In this document: positions 44,054-53,020 of the stretch, piece after piece
How positions within the stretch are numbered: the stretch's first letter is position 1
Layout of the letters: each line of letters begins with the position of its first letter
Assembly (NCBI RefSeq): GCF_001428605.1
Contig: NZ_LMID01000001.1
Coordinates: 372,001 to 436,000, forward strand
DNA: 64,000 bases
Direction: 5' to 3'
Source of the DNA: Sphingomonas sp. Root720
GTDB lineage: Bacteria > Pseudomonadota > Alphaproteobacteria > Sphingomonadales > Sphingomonadaceae
The notes under the pieces: generated by a model
The model's database searches: none
Seen by the model: the letters and a program-made list of their open reading frames with translations, nothing else
Told to the model about the DNA's origin: nothing
Position numbers and translations under genes: made by a program

Positions 44054-46432
44054 TCAGAGGCGGTACTTGGCGCGGACGAACCATTCGCGCGGCCGCGACA
44101 CGGTCGCCTGGGTATAGCCGATGCCGGTGTTGGAGACGCCGCTGACGAGATAGGTCTTGTCGGTGATGTTGGTCGCTCCCGCCGACAGCTCGATATGGTC
44201 GCCGGGCAGCCTGTAGGTCGCGCTCGCGTTCAGCAGACCGAAGCTCTTCTGGAACAGGGTCGGATCGTTGCTGAACTCCTTGAACTGGCTGCTCCGGTAC
44301 GCATAGTCGACCCGGACCAGCGCGCTGCCCCTGTCGTCGCTGTCGAACAGCGTTGCGGTGCCGCCGATGTTCGCGGTCCATTTCGGCGTGTTCGGCACGC
44401 GGAAGCCTCCTGCCCCCGGATAATTCGCCAGCGCCTGCGCCGAGAAGTCCTTATAGTCGGCATCGGTATAGCCGAGGCTGCCGTCGAGCCGGAGCCAGTC
44501 CGCCAGCCGGGCCGACGCTTCGACCTCGAAGCCCTTGATCTTGGCCGAGGCAGCGTTGGCGAGCACCGGCACGAAGGCACCGATCGGGCCCGCGCCGTCC
44601 GGATCGATATTATAGGTGACCTGGATGTCCTTGTAGTCGGTGTAGAAGGCCGCGACGTTGAAGCGCAGGCGGCGGTCGAACAGCTCGCTTTTCAGGCCGA
44701 TCTCGTAGGAAGTCGCCTTCTCGGGGCCGGCATAGGAGACGATGTCGTCCGGGTCGGTGCCCGCCGCCGGGATGACCGGCGGGAAATAGCGCATCGTGAA
44801 GCCGCCGCCCTTGAAGCCCTTGGAGAAGCTCGCATAGGCCATGACGTCGCGGTTGAACTTGTAGTTGGCCGACACCATCGGCGTGGTCGACTTCGACCCG
44901 CGCGAGTACCAGCCGGCCGGGAAGAGCGGCGTGCCGACCGGGCCGACCGCGCCGTCGAACAGATTGACGAAGCCGGGCACGTCGGTCTGCGCGACATAGC
45001 CCTGCAACGCCTGCACGCCCGGGTTGAAGCGTCGAGTCTCGTCCGAATAGCGCAGGCCGGCGGTGATCGAGAACTGGTCGGTCAGGTCGTAGCTGACTTG
45101 TCCGAAAGCTGCATAGCTGTCGTTGCGGATCTTGCCGCCCGAGAGGAACTGGACGAGCGTGAGCTCGACCGGGAAGAGCTGGGTGCCGCTCTCGTGCAGG
45201 TAATAGAGGCCGAGGACGTAATGGAGCCTGTCTTCCGCCAGATCGCCGAGCAGCTGGAATTCCTGGCTGAACTGCTCGGTCTTGATGTGCTGCTCGATGA
45301 AGTTGAAATAATGGGGGGAAGCGGTGATGTCCTGCGCGATGTCGACCTTCACCTTGCGCCAGGCGGTGATCGACTTGAGCGTCGCGCCGCCGACCTTCCA
45401 TTCGAGGTTCAGCCCCGCACCATAGACGTCGGTGTCGGCCTGGTTGGGCCCGCTGTTGGTGGTTTCCAGCGACTTGAGCGGGCGGACCCACTGGCTGTTG
45501 AAGCAATAGGGATTGGCGAAGCGGCTGGCGCCCGCCGTCGGCAGGCAGACCCCGCCCGGCACGCCGGCATTATAGGCGCCCGAGAAGGCGGCACCCTCGT
45601 CGGCCTTGACCAGGACCTGACCCGGCGACTGTTCGCGGATGCGGGTGCCGTCGAGCGCGAGGGTCGCGGTGAGGTTGGGGGTCAGGTCGGCCTCGATCGC
45701 GAGGCGGCCGCTCAGCCGGTCCATATTGCCCTGCCGGTCGCCGGTGTCCTGTCCGGTTTCCGTCACGCGCTTCACGAAGCCGCCCCGGCTCTGATAGGCG
45801 CCCGACAGGCGCGCCCGGACGGTTTCGCTCAGCGGCCCCGAGATCGCCCCCTTGGCGTCGAAGCGGCTGTAGCTGCCGCTGGTCAGTTCGCCATAGCCTT
45901 CGAGCGTGTCGGTGGGCCGCTTGGAGATGAGCTGGATCGCGCCGCCGATCGTATTCTTGCCGAACAGCGTGCCCTGGGGGCCGCGCAGCACTTCGAGCCG
46001 GTCGATATCCACCGCGTCGAGCAGCGAGCCCATCGACTTGCCGATATAGACGCCGTCCAGATAGACGCCGACCGCCGGCTCGACGGTCAGCACATAGTCG
46101 GTCTGGCCGATGCCGCGGATCGAGATCTGGCTCGACGCGCCGCCGCCGGCCTCGCTTGCGGCGCTATCGAACTGGACGTTGGGAACGAAGCTGGTGATAT
46201 CCGAGGAACTCTGGACGTTGCGCTCTTCGAGCGCCGCGCTGCTGAAGGCCGAAACGGAGAGCGGCGCCGACTGGATATTCTCCTCGCGCCGCCGCGCGGT
46301 AACGGTGATCTCCTCGAGACCGCTGGCAACGACCGGTCCTGCCGCTTCCTGCGCCCAGCCGGCGTTCGGCGAGAACGCAGCCACCGCCGCGGCCGAACCC
46401 ATGAGAATCCCTATACCCCTTTTCATCGTCAT
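44054..46432 (-). CDS. TonB-dependent outer-membrane receptor (paralogue 2)
   Basis: A 792-residue receptor, same length as the one at 28423 and closely similar throughout (both have VQFDSAASE, QISIRGIGQTDYV, the GGVCLPTAGA and NPYC cysteine pair, and GPVGTPLFPAGWY). Signal peptide near the start, then TonB-box-like EEITVTARRRE and plug motif VLRGPQGTLFGKNTIGGAIQ. It is 41 bp upstream of the F420-type LLM gene. The pair most likely imports related substrates. Confidence 0.93.
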   Translation of the reverse strand: MTMKRGIGILMGSAAAVAAFSPNAGWAQEAAGPVVASGLEEITVTARRREENIQSAPLSVSAFSSAALEERNVQSSSDITSFVPNVQFDSAASEAGGGASSQISIRGIGQTDYVLTVEPAVGVYLDGVYIGKSMGSLLDAVDIDRLEVLRGPQGTLFGKNTIGGAIQLISKRPTDTLEGYGELTSGSYSRFDAKGAISGPLSETVRARLSGAYQSRGGFVKRVTETGQDTGDRQGNMDRLSGRLAIEADLTPNLTATLALDGTRIREQSPGQVLVKADEGAAFSGAYNAGVPGGVCLPTAGASRFANPYCFNSQWVRPLKSLETTNSGPNQADTDVYGAGLNLEWKVGGATLKSITAWRKVKVDIAQDITASPHYFNFIEQHIKTEQFSQEFQLLGDLAEDRLHYVLGLYYLHESGTQLFPVELTLVQFLSGGKIRNDSYAAFGQVSYDLTDQFSITAGLRYSDETRRFNPGVQALQGYVAQTDVPGFVNLFDGAVGPVGTPLFPAGWYSRGSKSTTPMVSANYKFNRDVMAYASFSKGFKGGGFTMRYFPPVIPAAGTDPDDIVSYAGPEKATSYEIGLKSELFDRRLRFNVAAFYTDYKDIQVTYNIDPDGAGPIGAFVPVLANAASAKIKGFEVEASARLADWLRLDGSLGYTDADYKDFSAQALANYPGAGGFRVPNTPKWTANIGGTATLFDSDDRGSALVRVDYAYRSSQFKEFSNDPTLFQKSFGLLNASATYRLPGDHIELSAGATNITDKTYLVSGVSNTGIGYTQATVSRPREWFVRAKYRL

Positions 46433-46665
46433 ACCCCTGACATGTGGTTTTCTTATGGGACCATGGTGCCGGGGTCCCGGCCATGCACCAAGACGCCCCC
46501 TGCAAGGGGAAGCCGCTTTTCGCCACCGAATGCAGGTGGGATTCGGCTGGGCCAGGAGAGCGCCGGAACCGCGGGCGGCCGGACGCCCCGCGCGCCCGAT
46601 CCGTCCTGCCGAACCACCTCGGCATTGCGGGGTAAAGGAGGAAGTCCGCTTCCGCCCTGGAAGAC

Positions 46666-47319
46666 TTATCCGCCCGCCGACGCCGCCTCGAACACCGCCA
46701 ACTGCGCGTCGAACGCGCGCCGATAGGCAGGCCGCGCCTCGCCCCGAGCGACATAGGCTGCAAGGTTCGGATAGTCGTTCACCAGACCCGAACTCTTCAG
46801 CCGCAACAGCACCGACACCATCATCAGGTCGGCGGCGCTGAATCCGCCGTCGATCCAGTCCGCATCGCCCAACCGATCGGACAGCTGCTGCAGGCGATCG
46901 CGGATACGGGCCTTAACGGCGGGCAGGCGATCCCCGTGCCAAGGCTTGTCGCTTTCCAGCACCATGGCGACCTGAAGGTCGAGGATCGGCGGTTCCACCG
47001 TGTTGAGCGCGGCGAACATCCAGCCGATCGCACGGGCCCGCGCGGTCGCGGTGTCGGGAAGCAGGCCCGCATGGCGTTCGGCGATATGCAGAATGATGGC
47101 ACCGGACTCGAACAGGACGAGATCGTCCTCCTCGTAGGTCGGTATCTGCCCGAACGGATGCCGGGCCAGATGTGCCGGCTGCTTCATCTCGGCGAAGGAC
47201 AGGAGGCGGACGGCGTAGGGTTGCCCGACCTCCTCGAACGCCCAGCGGATACGCATGTCGCGCGCCAGCCCCCTGCCCCGGTCGGGCGAGCATTCGAAAC
47301 CGGTGATCACTGGGGTCAT
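46666..47319 (-). CDS. Glutathione S-transferase-family protein
   Basis: A 217-residue GST. The thioredoxin-like half has IRWAFEEVGQPYAVRLLSF, HPFGQIPTYEEDDLVLFESG (cis-Pro and the Glu-Ser glutathione-binding pair); the C-terminal helical half ends with GFSAADLMMVSVLLRL. GGAGATTT lies before the ATG at 47319. It may conjugate or dehalogenate an electrophilic intermediate of the adjacent pathway, but it could equally be general detoxification. Confidence 0.88.
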   Translation of the reverse strand: MTPVITGFECSPDRGRGLARDMRIRWAFEEVGQPYAVRLLSFAEMKQPAHLARHPFGQIPTYEEDDLVLFESGAIILHIAERHAGLLPDTATARARAIGWMFAALNTVEPPILDLQVAMVLESDKPWHGDRLPAVKARIRDRLQQLSDRLGDADWIDGGFSAADLMMVSVLLRLKSSGLVNDYPNLAAYVARGEARPAYRRAFDAQLAVFEAASAGG

Positions 47320-47406
47320 GCGAAATCTCCTGCCGCACGCAGGATGCGCCGCGCGGTGGCCGCTTGGCAATATGAGGAACGGACGCCCGCTCCCGGGAGC
47401 AATCGC

Positions 47407-47763
47407 TCAAGCGATACGGACGCCGAAGATCGTGTCGCGCGGCCGGCCGTCTTCGGCATAGACCGGCTCGACGCCCGCGACGGAATAGAGCTTCACGTCG
47501 AACCCGATAAGTTCGTGGCTTTCGAGATGCGCACGCATGGCGTGGTAGGACCGGTCCCGGAAATGGCTTCCCAGCGCGGCCTCCGACTCCCACTCCTCGA
47601 ACACGTGGAGGGTCCCGGGCTCCAGCGGGTCGACCGACCAGTCATAGGCGAGGCAGCCGGCCTCGGCCCGGCTCGCGGCGATATGCGCCGCCCCGCCCCG
47701 CACGATCTCTCCGCAAATATCGCCGCCTGCGAATTTCAGATGGCCGGCAATGATGATCCGCAT
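47407..47763 (-). CDS. Antibiotic-biosynthesis-monooxygenase (ABM)-type small protein
   Basis: A 118-residue dimeric ferredoxin-like barrel protein. RIIIAGHLKFAGGDI, AGCLAYDWSVDPLEPGTLHV and FEEWESEAALGSHFRDRSYH are the standard ABM elements (the last is the 'hxxp'-like helix). Such proteins act as cofactor-free oxygenases or isomerases. It follows the GST region on the same strand but with an 87-bp gap, so co-transcription is uncertain. Confidence 0.75.
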   Translation of the reverse strand: MRIIIAGHLKFAGGDICGEIVRGGAAHIAASRAEAGCLAYDWSVDPLEPGTLHVFEEWESEAALGSHFRDRSYHAMRAHLESHELIGFDVKLYSVAGVEPVYAEDGRPRDTIFGVRIA

Positions 47764-48000
47764 GATCGATCTCCGAGGACAGTCACCCTCGGTCTATGGC
47801 GGTGGCGCTCGGCGGACACCTATTGCAAAGCGCAGCCCGGCCTTCGCGAAAAAGATCGGCGCACGCATCTCTCGGAGGTTCCTCGCCCGGTCGCGCGGCC
47901 TGCCCGGCGCAGCACCAGATCGGATCAATCGGCGAGTTCTGACCAATTGCCGACAACGCTATACGAACGCTATGCCTTCCATGCAGGAGGCGTGGCGTCG

Positions 48001-48486
48001 ATGGCCCATAACAACAAAACGGAATATATCGCGCTGCTCGGGCGTACTCTCGCCAAGAGCCTGGATTTCTCCGGCCGATCCCGTCGAACCGAGGTCGTAT
48101 ATTACTGGATCGCCACGGCGTTGCTGAGCACCGTTTTCGCCTTCATCATATCAACGCTGCTGCCACTGGTAGCAGCGCTGGTCATAAATCAGATCCTCAA
48201 ACTTACGTTTGCCCTGCCCTTTTTCGCGCTATTGGTGCGTCGCCTCCATGACCAGGACCGCCCAGGCTGGTGGGCACTGATGCTGCCTGCCATCCTGAGC
48301 CTCGATATTCTCGCGACGATCCGGTTCATCTTGGTCATTTACGGGGCCGGATCGGAGGCTGATACCGACCCTTCGCCGATCGAGCTGTGGATCGGCCTCC
48401 CTCTCGTCTTCACCGCTCTCGTTCTGACCTTCCTGCCTGGAACGATCGGCCTCAACCGCTTCGGACCTGATCCCCGGCTCGAATAG
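48001..48486 (+). CDS. DUF805-type inner-membrane protein
   Basis: A 161-residue membrane protein. SLDFSGRSRRTEVVYYWIAT is the diagnostic DUF805 start (F.GR..R.E.W), and ALLVRRLHDQDRPGWWALML is the second motif. Three to four hydrophobic helices follow; the C terminus GTIGLNRFGPDP closes the family pattern. AGGAGG lies 10 bases upstream of the ATG. The role of the family is unknown. It is a solitary plus-strand gene between minus-strand operons. Confidence 0.8.
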   Translation: MAHNNKTEYIALLGRTLAKSLDFSGRSRRTEVVYYWIATALLSTVFAFIISTLLPLVAALVINQILKLTFALPFFALLVRRLHDQDRPGWWALMLPAILSLDILATIRFILVIYGAGSEADTDPSPIELWIGLPLVFTALVLTFLPGTIGLNRFGPDPRLE

Positions 48487-48531
48487 GGTTGGACGGCCAT
48501 CGCGCTCGGATGGTGCAACGGCCTGGGTTTA

Positions 48532-50088
48532 TCAGAGTTTCCCCGCCCGGATCTGGCCGTCGATATGCTCGGCCTGGCGCAGCACCAGCGCAACGATCGT
48601 GAGGGTCGGGTTGCAGCCCGCCGAGGTCGGGAAGAGGCTGCCGTCGGAGACGAACAGATTCTCGACATCGTGGGTCCGGCCATAGGTCGTGCAGACGCTC
48701 GCCTTCGGATCGGTGCCCATCCGCGCGGTGCCCATATTGTGGGTGGCGGGGATATAGTCGCCCATCTCGACGACCTTCTCGGCGCCGAGCGCCTCGTAGA
48801 TCCTGCGGCCCGCCTTCCAGGCATAGGTCTTCATCGCGATGGTGTTGGGGTGGTCCTCATAATGGATCACCGGCACCGGCAGGCCGTAGCCGTCCCGCTC
48901 GGTCGGATGCAGGGTGATGCCGTTCGACAATTGCGGCGGGTCCTCGCCGGTCAGCAGCATGCCCGCCAGATGATCATATTTGTCGAGCACCGACGTGAGA
49001 TCGTCGCCCCAGCCGCCGATCATCATGTTCTTCGCGAGGATCTCGGGCGTGAACGGCACGGTGCTGATCAGGAAGCCGCCCGCGAAACCGCGCTCGGGCC
49101 TGTGCGCGCGCTCGTCGCGGACGACGCCGGCGAGGTGGGTCTGGCGGTGGAAGTTCACCTTGCCCGGCATCACCCCCATCACCTGGATGGTGAAGTGGCG
49201 CATATAGTTGCGGCCGACGAGCCCGCTGCGGTTGGCGAGGCCGTTCGGGAAGCGCGCGCTGCGATTGTTGAGCAGCAGCCGGGTGGTCTCCACGACATTG
49301 CCGGCGACCGAGACCGCGCGACACTTCTGGGTGACCGTCTTGCCCTTGCTCAGATAGGTTACGCTCGCGACCCGGCCCGCATCGTCGAGGTCGATCGCGG
49401 TAACCATCGATTCCGGGCGCAGCTCGAACTTGCCGGTGGCCTCGGCCCTCGGGATCTCGGTGTAGAGGGTCGACCATTTGGCGCCGACCGCGCAGCCCGA
49501 GGTGCAGAAGCCGAGCTGCTGGCACGGCGGCCGATCCTGGTACTCGACCGAGTTGATCGCCATGTTGTGCGTGTCGATGTCGGTATAGCCGCATAGCCGC
49601 GCGCCGGCCTCGAGCACCTTGGTGTTGTTGCCGGCCGGCAGGAAGGGCATGCCATGCTTGCCCGTGACGCCCATGCGGACCTCGGCCTTGTCGTACCAGG
49701 GAGCGATCTCCTCCGGCGTCACCGGCCAGTCGACCAAGGTCGTGTCCGGCAGGTCGCCATAGGTCGTCCGCGCGCGCATCTCGTGCGGCTCGATGCGCGG
49801 GCAGGCCCCCGTCCAGTGCATGGTGGTGCCGCCCACCGTCTTGCAGCCCCAGACCGGGAAGTTCGGGTCGGGCTTGCCGGTCGCCATGCGGCGGTCGAGC
49901 CAGGTGAGTTTTTCGAACATCACCGCCTCGTCATTGACGATGTCGGTCAGCAACAGGCGCGGGCCGGCCTCCAGGCAGACGACCTTATGTCCCTTCTGCG
50001 CCAGTTCGTTGGACAGGGTGCCGCCAGCGGCGCCCGAGCCGATGACGACAAAGACCGAGCCGTCGTCGAGATGGAAGCGAGCGGTCAC
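48532..50088 (-). CDS. GMC-family membrane dehydrogenase, large FAD subunit
   Basis: A 518-residue flavoprotein. VFVVIGSGAAGGTLSNELAQ is the FAD-binding loop, GGTTMHWTGACPRIEPHEM the GMC substrate region, and THNMGTARMGTDPKASV with GCNPTLTIVALVLRQAE the C-terminal active-site region (His/Asn). It resembles gluconate 2-dehydrogenase or sorbitol/alcohol dehydrogenase large subunits. It has no own signal; the small subunit carries a Tat-type signal, so the pair is probably exported folded. The usual cytochrome c subunit is absent here. Confidence 0.88.
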   Translation of the reverse strand: MTARFHLDDGSVFVVIGSGAAGGTLSNELAQKGHKVVCLEAGPRLLLTDIVNDEAVMFEKLTWLDRRMATGKPDPNFPVWGCKTVGGTTMHWTGACPRIEPHEMRARTTYGDLPDTTLVDWPVTPEEIAPWYDKAEVRMGVTGKHGMPFLPAGNNTKVLEAGARLCGYTDIDTHNMAINSVEYQDRPPCQQLGFCTSGCAVGAKWSTLYTEIPRAEATGKFELRPESMVTAIDLDDAGRVASVTYLSKGKTVTQKCRAVSVAGNVVETTRLLLNNRSARFPNGLANRSGLVGRNYMRHFTIQVMGVMPGKVNFHRQTHLAGVVRDERAHRPERGFAGGFLISTVPFTPEILAKNMMIGGWGDDLTSVLDKYDHLAGMLLTGEDPPQLSNGITLHPTERDGYGLPVPVIHYEDHPNTIAMKTYAWKAGRRIYEALGAEKVVEMGDYIPATHNMGTARMGTDPKASVCTTYGRTHDVENLFVSDGSLFPTSAGCNPTLTIVALVLRQAEHIDGQIRAGKL

Positions 50089-50594
50089 GAGCGAACTCCA
50101 GCCTTGGGCAGCCAGTCGATGTCGTCGAAGCCGCGGTCGTGATAGCCGCCATATTCGAGCGACGATCCCTCATAACCGACCATCTTCCAGACCGATCGGT
50201 CGCGGTAGACGAGCTCGGCGCCGCGCCACAGGATCGCCTTGAAGAAGGGCTCCTGGTCGACCTTCTCGACCAGGCCCTTCTGGATCACCGGCGGCAGGTC
50301 GGCGAAGGGCGCGATATGGCTGGCGTCGAGCAGTGCCAGGCCGCGATCATGCTCGGAGATCGCGGCGGGCTTCGCCGCGATCTCCGTCACATAGGTTTCC
50401 GCGACGCGGCGGTAGAAGTCCGGCGTCAGCCGGGCATGCGGAAAGGCCACCCGCAGCAGCGCGGCCGTCGAGGCCGTCCGCCTGTCTACCGCTGCGACGG
50501 CGGCGCCCATCGCCTTGCCGCAGGCGAGCGGGATGGCGGCCGCGAGGGCGATGCCGTGCATCAGCCCCCGCCGCGTCATGGAAAGCCTGGTCAT
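50085..50594 (-). CDS. GMC dehydrogenase small subunit (gluconate 2-dehydrogenase subunit 3 type)
   Basis: A 169-residue protein with a twin-arginine signal (SMTRRGLMHGIALAAA). The mature part has LLRVAFPHARLTPDFYRRVA, FADLPPVIQKGLVEKVDQEP and YEGSSLEYGGYHDRGFDDID, the family's characteristic ending. It acts as the export carrier and structural partner of the FAD subunit, whose ATG overlaps its stop by 4 bp. It follows the TonB receptor at a distance of 17 bp. Confidence 0.85.
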   Translation of the reverse strand: MTRLSMTRRGLMHGIALAAAIPLACGKAMGAAVAAVDRRTASTAALLRVAFPHARLTPDFYRRVAETYVTEIAAKPAAISEHDRGLALLDASHIAPFADLPPVIQKGLVEKVDQEPFFKAILWRGAELVYRDRSVWKMVGYEGSSLEYGGYHDRGFDDIDWLPKAGVRS

Positions 50595-50611
50595 CGTCAC
50601 GTCCCGGTCGA

Positions 50612-52900
50612 TCAGAGGGAGAAGCCCGCCTTCACATAATATTGCCGGCCGCGGTCGTAGGCCTGCATGAAGAAGCCGAAGGAAGGCTGGTAATCGCCGA
50701 ACGTCCGGAACTTCTTGTCGGCGATATTGTCGACCCCGGCCGTCAGCGAGAAGGTCTTGCTGTCGCTCTGCCAGCGGATGTTGCCGTTGAAGACGCTGTA
50801 GCCGGGCTGGTAGAGTTCGGGGTTGTTGATGCCGTTGGCGTTGGTGAAGAAGCCCGAGCGGTAGGACCAGTCGACATGGGGCGTGACCGACCCGTTGTCG
50901 CCCAAGCCGATCTCCTTCTCGCCCGACGCGCTGACCGTCCATTTCGAGACGTAGACGAACTTGGAGTCGAGGGTCAGGCCCTGGACGCCCGCGTTGAGCT
51001 GCTTGAACTTGGCGTCGGTCAGGCCGACCGCGGCATTGAGGCGCCAGCCGTCGCCGGGGGCGAAGTTGGTCTCCAGCTCGAAGCCCTGGATGCGCGCCTT
51101 GCCGGCGTTGGTGATGAAGGGACCGACGCGGGTCGCGTCCGCCACCAGCAGCTGCATGTCCTTGTAGTCGGTGTAGAAGGCCGCGCCGTTCAGACGAAGG
51201 CGATTGCCGAGCGCCATGACCTTGAAGCCGGCTTCGTAGGAGTCGACCGTCTCGGGCTTGAAGTTGGGCAGGTTGGGCTCGGGCGGGAAGATGCGCTGGG
51301 TGTAGCCGCCGCTCTTGAAGCCCTGCGAATAGGTCGCATAGAGCATGACGTCCGATGTCGCCTGGTAGGACAGGTTGGCCATCGGCGTCCACTTGTTGAC
51401 GTCGGCCTTGACGGTCTGGAACGGGACGATGCGGGTGCCCGGCGGGATGACGAGGAACGGCGCCAGGGTCGAGATCACATATTGGTCGGGCAGATAGTCC
51501 TTGCGGTCCTGGGTGTAGCGCAGGCCGCCCGTCAGCGTCAGCTTGTCGGTGATCTTGTAGCCGAGCTGGGCAAAGGCCGCCCAGTTCTTGTAATCATAAT
51601 AGCCGCCCGATTCCGCCGACACGACGAGGAAGTCGATCCGGTTGAGATCCTGGCCCTTTTCCTTGAAGAAATAGAGGCCGGTGACCCAGTTGAGCCGGTC
51701 GTCGAGCGCCTTGCCGGTGAACTGGAATTCCTGGCTGAACTGCTTCTGGGTGAAATCGTCGTAGACATGGTTGATCGGCAGGTTCGATCCGTCGCGGTCC
51801 TGCGCGAAGGTGCCGTTGATGCGGCGGATCGCGGTGATCGACTTGATCTGCATGTCGTCGGTCAGGTCATAGGAGGCGGTGAGCGACGCCGACCACAGCT
51901 CAAGGTCCGAAAAGGTCCGCGCGGTCGCGTTGTTCGTGTCCTTCGAATACAGCCGCTGGTTGTAGCACTGGGTGTTCGCCGCGCCGGCCGCGCTGAAGCA
52001 GTCGGGCAGAGCGCCGAAGCCGCTGGCGATGCCGTTCTGCAAGGCCACGAAGCTGCCGGTCGCGGTGGGGTCGATGCCGGAAATGGTGACCGGTGCGCCG
52101 TTGCTCTTGTCGCGGGTATAGTCGCCCGCGATCGTCGCCTCGAACTTGCTGTCGACCGGCGCGAAGCGCAGCGCGCCCCGGATCATCTTGGTGTCCTGGT
52201 TGCCCAGCTTCTTGCCGAGCGCGGGCGCGTTCACATAGCCGCTCTGGGAGAAGAGGCCGGCGCTGACCTTGGCGTAGAGGCCCTCGGCGATGGGGCCGCT
52301 GACCATGCCGCGCACGTTGATGCGGTCGTCGGTGCCATATTTGATGTCGCCCTTGAGCTTGAACTCGTCGCTCGGCTGGATCGTCGTCAGATTGATCGCG
52401 CCGCCGATCGTGTTGCGGCCGAACAGCGTGCCCTGCGGACCGCGCAGCACCTCGACCGAATTGACGTCGATCAGGTCGAACACGCCGCCGGCGGTGCGGC
52501 CGAGATAGACGCCGTCGATATAGATGCCGACCCCCGGCTCGACGGTCGGGGCGAAGTCGTTCTGGCCGATGCCGCGGATATAGACCGCCGCGTTCGACGC
52601 GATGCCGCTGTTCGACGGGATGTTGGCGAAGGTCAGGTTGGGGGTGAAATCCTGGATGCGGCTGACCTGGGTGATGCCCTGTGCCTCGAGCCGTTCGCCC
52701 GAGAAGGCGGTGATCGAGATCGGCGTGCTCTGGAGATTTTCGGTCTGGCGACGCGCCGTGACGGTGATCTCCTCGAGACCGGCGACCTCGCCCTCCGTCG
52801 CGGCCCCCTGCGCCAGCGCCTGCTGGCTCACGCCGCACAGCGCCCCGGCGACCAGCGCCGACGTCAGAATCCGGCGCTTCGTCCAACCTGTAGAAACCAT
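50612..52900 (-). CDS. TonB-dependent outer-membrane receptor
   Basis: A 762-residue receptor, distinct from the two 792-residue paralogues. It has a signal peptide ending near QQALAQ, TonB-box-like EEITVTARRQTE, plug motifs VYIRGIGQNDFAPTVEPGVG and VLRGPQGTLFGRNTIGGAIN, a loop cysteine pair (LPDCFSAAG and TQCYNQRLY) and a barrel ending in F. AAAGGGG lies before the ATG at 52900. It heads the GMC dehydrogenase genes, so it likely takes up the alcohol or polyol oxidised by them. Confidence 0.92.
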   Translation of the reverse strand: MVSTGWTKRRILTSALVAGALCGVSQQALAQGAATEGEVAGLEEITVTARRQTENLQSTPISITAFSGERLEAQGITQVSRIQDFTPNLTFANIPSNSGIASNAAVYIRGIGQNDFAPTVEPGVGIYIDGVYLGRTAGGVFDLIDVNSVEVLRGPQGTLFGRNTIGGAINLTTIQPSDEFKLKGDIKYGTDDRINVRGMVSGPIAEGLYAKVSAGLFSQSGYVNAPALGKKLGNQDTKMIRGALRFAPVDSKFEATIAGDYTRDKSNGAPVTISGIDPTATGSFVALQNGIASGFGALPDCFSAAGAANTQCYNQRLYSKDTNNATARTFSDLELWSASLTASYDLTDDMQIKSITAIRRINGTFAQDRDGSNLPINHVYDDFTQKQFSQEFQFTGKALDDRLNWVTGLYFFKEKGQDLNRIDFLVVSAESGGYYDYKNWAAFAQLGYKITDKLTLTGGLRYTQDRKDYLPDQYVISTLAPFLVIPPGTRIVPFQTVKADVNKWTPMANLSYQATSDVMLYATYSQGFKSGGYTQRIFPPEPNLPNFKPETVDSYEAGFKVMALGNRLRLNGAAFYTDYKDMQLLVADATRVGPFITNAGKARIQGFELETNFAPGDGWRLNAAVGLTDAKFKQLNAGVQGLTLDSKFVYVSKWTVSASGEKEIGLGDNGSVTPHVDWSYRSGFFTNANGINNPELYQPGYSVFNGNIRWQSDSKTFSLTAGVDNIADKKFRTFGDYQPSFGFFMQAYDRGRQYYVKAGFSL

Positions 52901-53020
52901 GAGATACCCCTTTCGCATTATAGTGACCTGCGAATTTCGCGTCGGTCTCAGCCGATCTTGCGAGGGGAGCGTCTCAATTAACGGGGCGGTCGACTATCCA
53001 GTTTCGGCAGCCGTTGTGCG

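Noticed and set aside
44195-46726. 843-codon plus-strand frame opposite the second TonB receptor
   Set aside because: Same explanation; its similarity to the frame at 28435 simply follows from the two receptors being paralogues.
50333-52981. 882-codon plus-strand frame opposite the third TonB receptor
   Set aside because: No recognisable domain; composition typical of a shadow frame.
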